In this document: one piece after another, positions 42,783 through 51,631 of the stretch | Position numbering within the stretch: position 1 is the first letter of the stretch | Layout: each line of letters starts with the position of its first letter | Source: Rhodospirillales bacterium | Lineage (GTDB): Bacteria > Pseudomonadota > Alphaproteobacteria > UBA828 | Length of the DNA stretch: 58,286 nucleotides | Assembly: GCA_028818855.1 (NCBI GenBank) | Contig: JAPPMY010000134.1 | Coordinates: 2,038 to 60,323 of the forward strand | Direction: 5' to 3' | Position numbers and translations under genes: made by a program | The notes under the pieces: generated by a model | The model's input: the letters and a program-made list of their open reading frames with translations, nothing else | The model's database searches: none | What the model was told of the DNA's origin: nothing

Positions 42783-43751
42783 TCAGCCGCCTCCGGCTAT
42801 CGCTTCCCCGGGGTTGTGGCACGCGGCCAGATGGTCGTCGCTGAAGTCGGCAAGCTCGGGGGCGTCCGTCCAGCAATGCTCGAGCGCGTAGGGGCAGCGC
42901 GGCGCGAAGGCGCAGCCCTCGGAGGCGCGCTCCTGGCCTTCCATCAGGTTGCGCTCCCACGGCCATAGCGGCCTGAGCGATTCCTCCTCTTCGGACACGA
43001 CCGGAACGGAGGACAGCAGCATTGCCGTGTAGCGGTGGCGCGGCTCGCGGAACACCGGCTCCGTCGGCCCGCTTTCGACGATCCGGCCCCGGTACATCAC
43101 GGCGATCCGCGAGGCCATGTTTCGCGCCACGCCGAGGTCGTGGGTGATAAACAGATAGGTGAGATTGAAGCGGGCCTGGAGATCGAACAGGAGCGTCAGC
43201 ACCCGCGCCTGGACCGATACGTCGAGCGCCGAGGTCGGCTCGTCGAGCACGATGAGGTCGGGCTTGGCCGCCAGTGCACGGGCGAGAGCGGCCCGCTGCC
43301 GCTGGCCGCCCGAGAGCGCGGTGGGGTAGCGGTCCATGTACTCCGGCGACAGACCGACGATGCCGAGAAGCTCGGCCACGGATTCGGCGTAGTCGCCCGA
43401 CGGCACCATGCCGTGCACGCGGAGCGGCAGCTCGACCGCCTGCCTGATCGTGCGCTTGGGGTTGAGCGTGGAGAGCGGGTTCTGCTGCACGACCTGCATG
43501 CGCCGGCGCAGAGCGCGATCCCGCCGCGCGCCCAGCTCCGCCCCGTCGAACACGATGCGGCCGGCGCTCGGCTCCTCGACGCCCAGCACGAGCTTGGCGA
43601 GCGTCGTCTTGCCCGAGCCGGATTCGCCCACGATGGCGACGCTCTCTCCCGGAGCCACCGCGAGGTTCACGCCTGCGAGCGCGCGCACCACGTCCTTGCC
43701 AACCACGTAGTGCTTCGCCAGGTCCTCGACCTCGAGGATCGTCTCCGTCAT
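42783..43751 (-). CDS. Peptide-type ABC transporter ATP-binding protein (DppF-like)
   Basis: A 322-aa ATPase with Walker A GESGSGKTT, signature LSGGQRQR, Walker B LIVLDEPTSALD, and the Cys-containing C-terminal region CAFAPRCPYALEHC. Dpp/Opp transporters need two different ATPases. The operon at 34486-39076 has only a DppD-type one, so this DppF-type protein is its probable partner although it lies 3.7 kb away on the other side of the HyuB genes. It shares a 131-bp promoter region with the divergent hyuA gene. Confidence 0.92.
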   Translation of the reverse strand: MTETILEVEDLAKHYVVGKDVVRALAGVNLAVAPGESVAIVGESGSGKTTLAKLVLGVEEPSAGRIVFDGAELGARRDRALRRRMQVVQQNPLSTLNPKRTIRQAVELPLRVHGMVPSGDYAESVAELLGIVGLSPEYMDRYPTALSGGQRQRAALARALAAKPDLIVLDEPTSALDVSVQARVLTLLFDLQARFNLTYLFITHDLGVARNMASRIAVMYRGRIVESGPTEPVFREPRHRYTAMLLSSVPVVSEEEESLRPLWPWERNLMEGQERASEGCAFAPRCPYALEHCWTDAPELADFSDDHLAACHNPGEAIAGGG

Positions 43752-43882
43752 GCCCGCCCTGATTCTGCTGCACGGCGGCGCGGCGTTGCCGCTGCGAGGG
43801 CCGCACGATAGTCTCCGCCGCCGGGAGCGGCAACCAGGGGAAGGCCGCGCGGGCGGTCCGTGCCGGGAAGAGGTGGGGCGTA

Positions 43883-45919
43883 ATGGCGACGCGAATCGGT
43901 GTTGATATCGGGGGGACGTTCACCGACCTCATCTACTACGACGACGTTTCGGGCGAATCGCTGGTCGCCAAGGTGCCGACCACGCCGGACAATCCCGACG
44001 AGGGCGTGGTGAACGCCATCGGCCAGGCCGTGCCCGCCGACCGCGTGAAGGCGTCGGAGTATTTTCTCCACGGCACCACCGTCGGCATCAACGCGCTCCT
44101 GCAACGCCGGGGTGCAGTGGTCGGGCTGCTGGCCACCGAGGGCTTCCGCGACATCCTGGAGATCCGCCGCGGCGACCGCGAGGAGATGTACAACCTGTTC
44201 TGGACCCCCCCGCCGCCGCTGGTGCCCCGCCGGCTCCGCCGCCCGGTGAAGGAGAGGGTCCGCGCCAACGGCGAGATTCACACCGCCCAGGAGACCGCGG
44301 ACGTTCGCGAGGCCCTCAAGGTGTTCGCGGGCGAGGGCGTCGACGCCATCGCCATCGCCTACATGAACGCCTATGCCAATCCCGTTCACGAGATCGAGGC
44401 GGAGCGCGCGCTGCGCGCCGCAGGCTTCGAGGGCGAGATTTCGGTCTCCCATCGCGTCTCTGGCGAGTACCGCGAGTACGAGCGAACGACGACGACGGTG
44501 ATCGACGCCTTCGTTCGCCCCCGGATGATCCACTACCTGCGCCGGCTCGACGAGGAGCTCGCGAAGATCGGTTTCGCCGGACGGCTGCTCATCACCCGCT
44601 CCGGCGGCGGCTCGATGACGTTCGCGGAGGCCGAGGAGCGTCCGTTCGAGACCATCATGTCCGGCCCGGTCGCCGGCGCCGAAGGGGCGGGAGAACTGGC
44701 CCGCTCGCTCGGAATCGACAACCTCATCACCGCCGACGTCGGCGGCACCAGCTTCGATACCTGCCTCGTCAGCGGCGGTCGGCCGCAGCTCATGTACGAG
44801 GGCATGGTCGTCGGCCTGCCGGTGCAGACGCCCTGGGTGGATGTGCGCTCCATCGGAGCCGGCGGCGGCTCCATCGCCTACATCGACGTCGGCGGCCTGC
44901 TGCAGGTCGGCCCGCAGAGCGCCGGCGCCGACCCCGGCCCCGCCTCATACGGGCGCGGCGGCGCCGAGCCCACGGTCACCGACTGCGCGCTCTGCCTGGG
45001 AATGCTGGGCGAAGGCAAGCTCGCCTCGGGCATCACGCTCGATGTGGGCAAGGCGCGCGCCGCCATCGAGCCGATCGCCGCGAAGTTGAACTTCTCCGTC
45101 GATCAGGCCGCCCAGGGCGTCATGACCATCGTGACCGCCTCGATGGCCAACACCATCCGCGAGATCACCATCGACCAGGGCGTCGACCCGCGGCAGGCGA
45201 CGCTGCTGGCCTTCGGCGGCGCCGGCCCGCTGATGGCCTGCGCGCTCGCCCGCGAGCTGAACATCGGGACCATCGTGATCCCGCCCTACGCCGGCAACTT
45301 CTCGGCGTGGGGGCTGCTCGGGGCCGACCTGACGCAGGCTGCGGCGCGCACCAGGATCATGAAGCTCTCCGACGAGGCGCTCGCCGAAGCGAACGACATC
45401 CTGACGGGCCTGTTCGCCACGCTCGAAGAGCGCCAGGGGCCGCTGAAGGACGGCCAGTCCCGCTCGAAGGAGGTGGGGCTCGACATGCGCTACGCCGGGC
45501 AGGAGCACAATCTCACGGTGCCGATGGAAGCGCCCGACGGCGCCATCACTGCCGGCGCAGACGCGGTGCTCGAAGCCTTCACCCGGGAGTACGAGCGGAC
45601 CTTCCGCAACACCATGGAGGAGGAGGCGGAGATCGTCTCGATCCGCGCGACCCTGCGCCTGCCGCTCCCGCGGCGCGCGAGCGAGTACAGGTCCGCCGCT
45701 GCCGGCGACGCAGACGCCGCCGAGGTCGAGGCCTATTCCTTCACCGAGGACAGGCGGCAGCCGTTCAGGATCGTGGCACGTGAGTCTTTCGCGCTCGGCG
45801 ACGCGGTCGAAGGCCCGGCCATCATCACCGAGGAGACCGCGACGACCTATCTCGATGCCGGGTTCGAAGCACGGCTCGACGCCTCCGGCTGCCTGTTCCT
45901 GAAGTATCTCAAGGGTTAG
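43883..45919 (+). CDS. hyuA: Hydantoinase A / oxoprolinase-type ATP-dependent subunit
   Basis: A 678-aa HyuA-family protein with the actin-like ATPase motifs RIGVDIGGTFTDLIYYDD at the N-terminus, ADVGGTSFDTCL in the middle and FGGAGPLMACALARELN later. It uses ATP to activate a cyclic amide or imide for opening with HyuB. It is separated from the HyuB genes by the oppositely oriented DppF-like gene, which is unusual because hyuA and hyuB normally sit side by side. The C-terminal domain is complete. Confidence 0.93.
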   Translation: MATRIGVDIGGTFTDLIYYDDVSGESLVAKVPTTPDNPDEGVVNAIGQAVPADRVKASEYFLHGTTVGINALLQRRGAVVGLLATEGFRDILEIRRGDREEMYNLFWTPPPPLVPRRLRRPVKERVRANGEIHTAQETADVREALKVFAGEGVDAIAIAYMNAYANPVHEIEAERALRAAGFEGEISVSHRVSGEYREYERTTTTVIDAFVRPRMIHYLRRLDEELAKIGFAGRLLITRSGGGSMTFAEAEERPFETIMSGPVAGAEGAGELARSLGIDNLITADVGGTSFDTCLVSGGRPQLMYEGMVVGLPVQTPWVDVRSIGAGGGSIAYIDVGGLLQVGPQSAGADPGPASYGRGGAEPTVTDCALCLGMLGEGKLASGITLDVGKARAAIEPIAAKLNFSVDQAAQGVMTIVTASMANTIREITIDQGVDPRQATLLAFGGAGPLMACALARELNIGTIVIPPYAGNFSAWGLLGADLTQAAARTRIMKLSDEALAEANDILTGLFATLEERQGPLKDGQSRSKEVGLDMRYAGQEHNLTVPMEAPDGAITAGADAVLEAFTREYERTFRNTMEEEAEIVSIRATLRLPLPRRASEYRSAAAGDADAAEVEAYSFTEDRRQPFRIVARESFALGDAVEGPAIITEETATTYLDAGFEARLDASGCLFLKYLKG

Positions 45920-45934
45920 GACCGGCGGGCGACG

Positions 45935-46945
45935 CTACTCGCCCCACACCTCCCTGAAGACCCTGATCCAGTTGCCGCCCAGGATCTTCTTCGTCGTCTC
46001 CTCGCTGTAGCCGCGTTCCAGCAGGCGCCTGGTCAGGTTGCGCAGGTCACGCGGCGTTTCGATGCCGTCCACGTAGTGAATGGGCGGCGGCGGGTAGGAC
46101 TCGGGCCGCCACTTGCCGGCCGATACGAACTCCTCGTAGAGCCGGGTGGCCTCCTCTAGGTCGGTAAACGCCGCCTGAATCCAGTAGTAGTCGATCCCGA
46201 GGCCGACGTGATCGTCGCCGACGAGCTTCACGACATAATCGATGTGGTCGATGAACTCATCGAGGGTCGGCTTGGCCGACGCGCTGACGAAGGAGGGAAA
46301 GCCCACCATGCCGATCAGGCCGCCGGTCGCGGCCGCCGCCTTGATCTGATCGTCGGTGATGTTGCGCCGCGAGTCCCTCACCGCCTTCGGGTTCGAATGC
46401 GAGAAGACAACGGGCCGCGTCGACGCCTCGATCGCATCCATCGTGGTGCGATAGCCGGCATGCGTGCAGTCGACGACCACACGGGCCTCATTGAGGCGCT
46501 CGACCACCTGCAGGCCGAAGTTGCTGAGGCCGGCATCGGTGCGTTCCTCGCAACCGTCGCCGACGCTGTTCTTGATGTTGTAGGCGAGCTGGATCATGCC
46601 GACGCCGAGGGCCTTGTACGCATCGATCAGGTTCAGGTCGTCCTCGATCGGCCCGGTCCCCTGGAAGTGGAACAGGATGCCGAACTTGCCCTCGGCCTTG
46701 GCCTGCGCGAAGTCGGCGGCGCGCTTGATCAGGGTGAGCCTGGGGTCCGCATCGATGGCGCGGATCCAGTCGCCCAGGATCCGCAGCGTGGGGCCGGCGC
46801 CCTCGAAGACGGCGATGGTCGGGGCGGTCGCGGTGGCGCCGCCCTCGATATACCAGTCGATGTACTGGCGGCGCATCGCGAGCGGACTGACCGCATCGAT
46901 GACGATGGCCTCGTCGTGAACGCGATCATGATCGAGTTTCGCCAC
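45935..46945 (-). CDS. Atypical M19 (renal dipeptidase-like) family protein
   Basis: A 336-aa TIM-barrel protein of the membrane dipeptidase family. The late-barrel histidines are present (H162 in VDCTHAG, H183 in VFSHSN), as is GLSNFG. The first zinc site, normally HxD in a DGHND motif, reads IDAVSP (residues 17-22), and the bridging glutamate of the GIEGGH-like strand is replaced in FHFQGTG (Q95). Catalysis may therefore use one metal or a different chemistry. There is no signal peptide. It converges on hyuA with 15 bp between stops; a role on the HyuAB product is an inference. Confidence 0.85.
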   Translation of the reverse strand: MAKLDHDRVHDEAIVIDAVSPLAMRRQYIDWYIEGGATATAPTIAVFEGAGPTLRILGDWIRAIDADPRLTLIKRAADFAQAKAEGKFGILFHFQGTGPIEDDLNLIDAYKALGVGMIQLAYNIKNSVGDGCEERTDAGLSNFGLQVVERLNEARVVVDCTHAGYRTTMDAIEASTRPVVFSHSNPKAVRDSRRNITDDQIKAAAATGGLIGMVGFPSFVSASAKPTLDEFIDHIDYVVKLVGDDHVGLGIDYYWIQAAFTDLEEATRLYEEFVSAGKWRPESYPPPPIHYVDGIETPRDLRNLTRRLLERGYSEETTKKILGGNWIRVFREVWGE

Positions 46946-47039
46946 GCCCGAATCCCCCCTGTCGCGCGCCCCGCGCGGGCGACGCCCCGTCCAACGCTAC
47001 GTCAAGAGGGCCGGAGGCGCCACCGGCGCACGGCCTGCC

Positions 47040-47801
47040 TCAGTAGGCGGAGTACCCTTTGTCAACCAGGATGTTGGCGCCCGTGACCATGTCGGAATCG
47101 GAGGACGCGAGGAACACCGCCGTGCCGGCCAGGTCGTCGGGAACCATCCACGGGTCGTCTCCGCCGAAGCGGCCCAGCAGCGCCGCATCGCGGCGCCCGA
47201 ACTCGGCGCGGTATTCGGTATTCATGTCGGACTCGACAATGCCCGGCGAGAGGGTGTTCACCTGGATGTTGTGCGGGCGGAGATCGAGGGCGAGGGACTT
47301 GGTCATGAGCTTGATGGCGCCCTTGGTGGCGCTGTAGATCGCAGACGCCGGCAACCCGGTCTCTCCCAGGATCGAGCCGATATTGATGATCTTGCCACCG
47401 CCGCGGGCCATCATCTGCGGCAGTAGCGCCTGCGCGGTGAAGTAGGCGCCTTTGACGTTGGTGTTCATCTGGCTGTCCCACTCGTCCTCGCTGGTCTCGC
47501 CCAGCGTGGTGAGCAGGTAGATGCCTGCGTTGTTCACGAGGACGTCGGCGCCGCCGAAGGCCGCTGCCACCGCGTCAGCCATGGCGTTGCACTCACTCGT
47601 CTGCGCCACGTCGCAGCGGATCGCGGCAGCCTCGCTTCCGGCGGCCTCGATGTCTGTCACGACCTGGTCAGCGGCCTCGGCCGCCGCCTTGTAGACCACG
47701 GCGACGCGCGCGCCCTCAGCGCCGTAACGCCGCGCGATGGCGGCGCCGATCCCGCGCGAGCCGCCCGTCACCACCGCCACCTTACCCGTCAGCCTTCCCA
47801 T
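47040..47801 (-). CDS. Short-chain dehydrogenase/reductase
   Basis: A 253-aa classical SDR. It has the cofactor motif TGGSRGIG near residue 12, NNAG at about 85, catalytic Ser with YSATK (Tyr-x3-Lys), and SPGIVESDM. An Arg-free acidic position after strand 2 was not identified, so NAD versus NADP preference is uncertain. The frame extends 13 codons upstream to 47840; ATG 47801 immediately precedes the conserved first strand. It is a single leftward gene, 94 bp before the M19 start. Confidence 0.9.
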   Translation of the reverse strand: MGRLTGKVAVVTGGSRGIGAAIARRYGAEGARVAVVYKAAAEAADQVVTDIEAAGSEAAAIRCDVAQTSECNAMADAVAAAFGGADVLVNNAGIYLLTTLGETSEDEWDSQMNTNVKGAYFTAQALLPQMMARGGGKIINIGSILGETGLPASAIYSATKGAIKLMTKSLALDLRPHNIQVNTLSPGIVESDMNTEYRAEFGRRDAALLGRFGGDDPWMVPDDLAGTAVFLASSDSDMVTGANILVDKGYSAY

Positions 47802-48335
47802 CGCGGTCCGATCCTCTCGTAGCGCCGGCGTGCCCGCCACGGCGGCGGGAGCGAGGATAACGCAGGGCGCCCACCGATAGCCCGCTTCTTCGCATGAGAG
47901 CCGCGCGGGTCAGATCGTTTAGTAGGCCAGCGCACCGTGCGATGCTGATGCACGTTCACGCTGCGCCATGCCTGATCTTCGGCGAGACCTTGCGCTTCGC
48001 CTATTCCCGATGCCGTCGATCGGGCATGGCACCAGCGAGGTCCGACCCTTGGTCTTCGGCTGGAAGGCGCTCTTGTTTGAGGGCGGCCACGACCGGCCCA
48101 GCCTCCTGCGGAAGCGAGCCATGCCCGTCGCTGGTTTCAGGCGCCTACAATGAGCACGGTCCGCGTCTCCCCGCTGATACACACCGATCGGAAGTCGGCG
48201 AGCTCAGTCATCGCACCTGGCCGCGGCGACGTTGACAACGGCATTGCGGTGCCGGAACCATGCTCAACACCTGCGGGCTGAGGAAACGCTTGTCCGCGAT
48301 GTCGAGCCATTCGACGAACAACGGGGGAAACAAAT
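47802..48335. other. Large intergenic region without a supported gene
   Basis: About 530 bp between the divergent SDR and NTF2-like genes. Several short frames exist on both strands, but they are Arg/Ser-rich, overlap each other and show no motif or ribosome-binding site. The last 60 bp, somewhat less GC-rich, probably hold the NTF2-like promoter, with a GGGGG ribosome-binding site before its ATG. Confidence 0.5.
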
Positions 48336-48794
48336 ATGTCGTCAGCGGACCTGGAAAAGAACATCCAGTATCTTCGCGATATCGAGGAGATTAAGCGCCT
48401 GAGAAGCCTGTACTGCTATTATGCCGACGCCCATGACTGCGACAACTGGGCGAACCTGTTCACCGAAGACGGTGTGTTCGAGACCGATGTCTTCGGCACG
48501 CACGAGGGCCGCGAGGCGATCCGTGCCCTGCAGCATCTCCCGTTCGCGGTTCACTACGTGATGAACCCCATCATCGACATCGACGGAGACACAGCGACGG
48601 GCAAGTGGCTGCTGCTGGAGCCTTGCAGCTTTCCACAAGGCGACGAGCGCCAGCCGATCTGGGGCGCCGCGAAGTACGAGGACGACTATCTCCGCGTCGA
48701 CGGGGAATGGAAGTTCAAGCGGGTCAAGCTGATGTCGCTGATGTGGAGCCCTTACGAGCAGGGCTGGGAGAAACAGCGAATCATCGGGCAGTAA
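48336..48794 (+). CDS. SnoaL/NTF2-like family protein
   Basis: A 152-aa cone-shaped alpha+beta protein. It opens with IEEIKRLRSLYCYYADAHDCDNWANLFTEDGVFE, the standard start of the SnoaL_4 / NTF2-like family. Members include dehydratases, isomerases and ring-hydroxylating dioxygenase small subunits. The conserved His-Asp pair (DAHDCDNW) lines the pocket. It stands alone on the plus strand among leftward genes, so the partner is not evident. The substrate is not predictable. Confidence 0.85.
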   Translation: MSSADLEKNIQYLRDIEEIKRLRSLYCYYADAHDCDNWANLFTEDGVFETDVFGTHEGREAIRALQHLPFAVHYVMNPIIDIDGDTATGKWLLLEPCSFPQGDERQPIWGAAKYEDDYLRVDGEWKFKRVKLMSLMWSPYEQGWEKQRIIGQ

Positions 48795-48956
48795 CCCCGC
48801 ACCGTCATCGGGTCGGCTGCGCGCTCATCAGGTTGCGAGCCATTTCTCGCGGGCAGGCCATGCCTCGACCATGGCGCGGCCGAAAGAGCGCCGGCACCAT
48901 AGAACGGCGGCCGCATGCATGCCGCGTTCCCGCAGCGATCGCCCTGGACACGCGGC

Positions 48957-49826
48957 TCAGAAGCGTTGCTCGACGTCGATGGTGTTCAGCCAGGCACGGT
49001 AGCGCGGAACGGAAAAGGCTTGATACTCGACGACGTTGAAGGGATAGGTGGCCTCGTCCACCATGCGCTCGACCGCCTCGAACTCGTCGAGCTCGCAGGG
49101 GATGAACTTCACGCGGTCGCCGGGGCGCAACAGGCAGATCGAGTCCTCGAAGACGGGAAAGCGCCGATCGCGGTCCCAGATCGGGACGGGGATGCGAGCG
49201 AAGATCTGGATGCCGCCCGGCAGGTCCTCCGGGTAGATGCCCGTCGTGCCGCCGCCCACGCCGACGGTTCCCTTCTTCGTCCAGAGCCGTGGCGGGTTGT
49301 AGCGGGGCGCGGTGAGACGACAGCGCGGGTCGAGTGGCATCATGAAGGGCACGCCCGGCCACCAGCCGATCGCCGCGACCCAGTATTCGCTGGCGGCGTG
49401 TATCCGGACGAGCTCCCCGGCATCGCCGAGCCCGTTGGACTCCACGAGCAGCTCGGGGTCACGGGTCTTCTCCGCCACCTCCGCGATGTAGCGGTCCACC
49501 GCCTCCGCGCTCCACGGATCGAGATAGGCGGTCGGGAAGTAGAACAGCCTGCTCTCCAGCGTCATCGTGTCGGACGAGCCGAGAGAGCGGGTGAGCGCGC
49601 CGATCTCCGCGGTCAGGCGATCGAAGGAAACCTCGCCCGGGTCGTAGTGGACAAGAAGAGAGGCGTAGGCAGGCGCGGTTTCGATCACGCCCCTCAGGCG
49701 CTCGGCCGCGATCACGTGTGCCAGGCCATGTGCCAAGAAGTTGAGATCGAGGCTCATCTCGTTGCCGAGCTCGATGAGCACGAAGCGGTCCCCGCCGGGA
49801 AGGAGGCGCGGCTCGTCGTAGATCAC
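48957..49826 (-). CDS. Solo PxpB/KipI-like carboxyltransferase-domain protein
   Basis: A 289-aa protein of the allophanate hydrolase subunit 1 / 5-oxoprolinase subunit B family. Hallmarks are PTAYLDPWSAEAVDRYI, IGWWPGVPFMMPLDPRC, and GTVGVGGGTTGIYPEDLPGGIQIFAR, close to the family's GSVGIAG.QTGIYP. It is longer than usual PxpB (about 220-240 aa). PxpC and PxpA partners, which are normally adjacent, are absent; it is instead the last gene of a sugar ABC transporter operon, 38 bp after an SDR gene. Confidence 0.86.
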   Translation of the reverse strand: MIYDEPRLLPGGDRFVLIELGNEMSLDLNFLAHGLAHVIAAERLRGVIETAPAYASLLVHYDPGEVSFDRLTAEIGALTRSLGSSDTMTLESRLFYFPTAYLDPWSAEAVDRYIAEVAEKTRDPELLVESNGLGDAGELVRIHAASEYWVAAIGWWPGVPFMMPLDPRCRLTAPRYNPPRLWTKKGTVGVGGGTTGIYPEDLPGGIQIFARIPVPIWDRDRRFPVFEDSICLLRPGDRVKFIPCELDEFEAVERMVDEATYPFNVVEYQAFSVPRYRAWLNTIDVEQRF

Positions 49827-49864
49827 GGTGTTTCTTGCCGTGACATACGGCCCTTAGCCGCCAC

Positions 49865-50614
49865 TTAGAGCGCCGCCATTCCGCCATCGACCATGTAGTT
49901 GCCGGCCGCGACGAAGCTCGCCTCGTCGGAGGCGAGGAACAGGATCATGGGCGCGACCTCGTGCGGCTCCGCGCGGCGCCCGAGCGGCGTGAAGTCGACC
50001 AGCATCTTCGCTTCGTCCTCGGTGACACCGCGCGACATGGGCGTGTCGATGTATCCAGGCAGCAGGCAGTTCACGCGGACGTTGTGAGGCGCGTAGGTGA
50101 CGCCGGCGTTCTTCGACAGCATGACCGCAGCCCCCTTGGAGGTCTGGTAGGCGGCGTTGTTCTCGACGCCGGACCAGCCCCAGACCGAGGAGACATTGAC
50201 GATGGCGCCGCCGCCCTGCTCGATCATCCCCGGCACGACCGTCTTCATGCCGAGGAACATGCCGAGCACGTTGCTCTCGAAAGCAGCCGTCATGCCGTCG
50301 AGCGTCTCCTCGTGCACCGGCTTGCCGCTGCCGAGGGCGCCTGCATTGTTGATGAGGATGTCGGGGTGGCCTAACTCCTCGGCGCAGCGGGCGAGGCCGG
50401 CGGACCAGGCCTCCTCGCGCCGCACATCGAGAGGGTGGAAGCGCATGCGATCGCCATTCTCCGCGAGCGCAGCGGCGAGCGCGTCCCCCGGCTTCCTGAT
50501 GTCGGCGGCGAACACGCGCGCCCCCTCGGCGAGGAAAAGACGCGCCGTCGCCGAGCCGATCCCCGTCGCAGCCCCGGTCACGATCGCGGTCTTTCCGTCG
50601 AGACGCCCCGGCAT
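49865..50614 (-). CDS. Short-chain dehydrogenase/reductase
   Basis: A 249-aa classical SDR with TGAATGIGSA cofactor motif, NNAG near 90, catalytic YQTSK, and the family end LASDEASFVAAGNYMVDGG. The acidic residue in AADIRK at the end of strand 2 favours NAD(H). It lies three bases after the second Rbs-type permease gene and 38 bp before the PxpB-like gene. It probably oxidises the imported sugar or polyol. Confidence 0.92.
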   Translation of the reverse strand: MPGRLDGKTAIVTGAATGIGSATARLFLAEGARVFAADIRKPGDALAAALAENGDRMRFHPLDVRREEAWSAGLARCAEELGHPDILINNAGALGSGKPVHEETLDGMTAAFESNVLGMFLGMKTVVPGMIEQGGGAIVNVSSVWGWSGVENNAAYQTSKGAAVMLSKNAGVTYAPHNVRVNCLLPGYIDTPMSRGVTEDEAKMLVDFTPLGRRAEPHEVAPMILFLASDEASFVAAGNYMVDGGMAAL

Positions 50615-50617
50615 CGC

Positions 50618-51631
50618 TCATCCCTCCCTCTGGCTGTCCGCGTCCTCCGGCCCTCGGCCGCGCCCGCGCAGGCCCGCGCCCAGGATCGTATCGCGAATGG
50701 TCAGGCGACCGGCGAGGAACTCGATGGCGATCATGGTGAGCAGCAACGCGCCGGTGACGAGCTGCACTAGGTAAGCGGTGCTGCCCCGTGCCGCGAGCCC
50801 GGTGGCGACCACGGTGAGCACGGCGACGCCGAGGGCGACATTGATCACCGAGCCGCGCCCGCCGTAGAGGCTGATGCCGCCCAGCAGCGCCGCGGCCGCC
50901 CCGCTCAGCAACAGGTCCGCGTAGTTTTGCGGCGCCGCGCTGCCGCCCCGCGTGGCCGCGAGCGCGCCGGCGAGGCTCGCGCATCCGGCCGAGATGGCGA
51001 AGCTCACGGTCAGCGGCCGTATGCGCGGCACGCCAGCCGCGATGGCCTCGTTGCGCGCGCCGCCGATGGCGTAGATCTCGCGGCCCCAGCGCGTGTAGGT
51101 CAGGAACAGGCCGGCGAGGACGAACACCGTCACCGCCGTGATGCTGCTGATCGAGAAGACCACGTAGCGGTCCAGCAGCGGGTCCGTGATCGTGATGTTC
51201 TGGATGATTATGGGCGCGTTGTCGCTCGCGATGTAGGTGAGGCCCCGCAACAGGATCAGTGTGCCGATGGTGAACACGAGGGAGTTGATCCGCAGGTAGC
51301 CGATCAGCGTGCCCTGCACGGCACCGAACACCACGCCGACCAGGGTGGCGATCAGGATGCAGGGGACGAGGCCGGTGGGCGAGGTCAGGACCGCGACCAC
51401 CGCCGCAAGAGCCGCCATCGAGCCAACGGAGAGGTCCAGCTCGCCGGCGATGATCGTGACCGCGAGCCCCAGGGCCGCGAGGCCTACGAGCGGGAAGCCC
51501 TCCAGAACCGCGAAGATGCTGCCGACGCCGCGGAAGCTCGGCGTGATCCCGGCGATGATGCCCCACGTGATCAGCAGCACCACCAGAGGGAGCGCATAGG
51601 GCCGCAGCCTGTCGATGGTATGGGCGAGCAT
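50618..51631 (-). CDS. Sugar-type ABC transporter permease (RbsC-like, second)
   Basis: A 337-aa polytopic permease of the RbsC/BPD_transp_2 family, with eight or more hydrophobic spans, the LDLSVGSMAAL motif typical of carbohydrate-uptake-2 permeases, and the GGISLYGGRGS loop near the C-terminus. A Gly/Arg/Asp-rich cytoplasmic tail follows. Its start overlaps the end of the other permease gene by one base, so the transporter probably has a heterodimeric channel. Confidence 0.92.
   Translation of the reverse strand: MLAHTIDRLRPYALPLVVLLITWGIIAGITPSFRGVGSIFAVLEGFPLVGLAALGLAVTIIAGELDLSVGSMAALAAVVAVLTSPTGLVPCILIATLVGVVFGAVQGTLIGYLRINSLVFTIGTLILLRGLTYIASDNAPIIIQNITITDPLLDRYVVFSISSITAVTVFVLAGLFLTYTRWGREIYAIGGARNEAIAAGVPRIRPLTVSFAISAGCASLAGALAATRGGSAAPQNYADLLLSGAAAALLGGISLYGGRGSVINVALGVAVLTVVATGLAARGSTAYLVQLVTGALLLTMIAIEFLAGRLTIRDTILGAGLRGRGRGPEDADSQREG

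Noticed and set aside
39073-43932. A 1619-codon leftward open frame across the HyuB genes
   Set aside because: It reads antisense through two certain HyuB genes and out of frame through the DppF gene. Its composition (Val/His/Asp/Arg) is typical of antisense frames in GC-rich DNA.
48137-48364. Small leftward frame upstream of the NTF2-like gene
   Set aside because: It overlaps the NTF2-like start and promoter, and has no ribosome-binding site or recognisable sequence.
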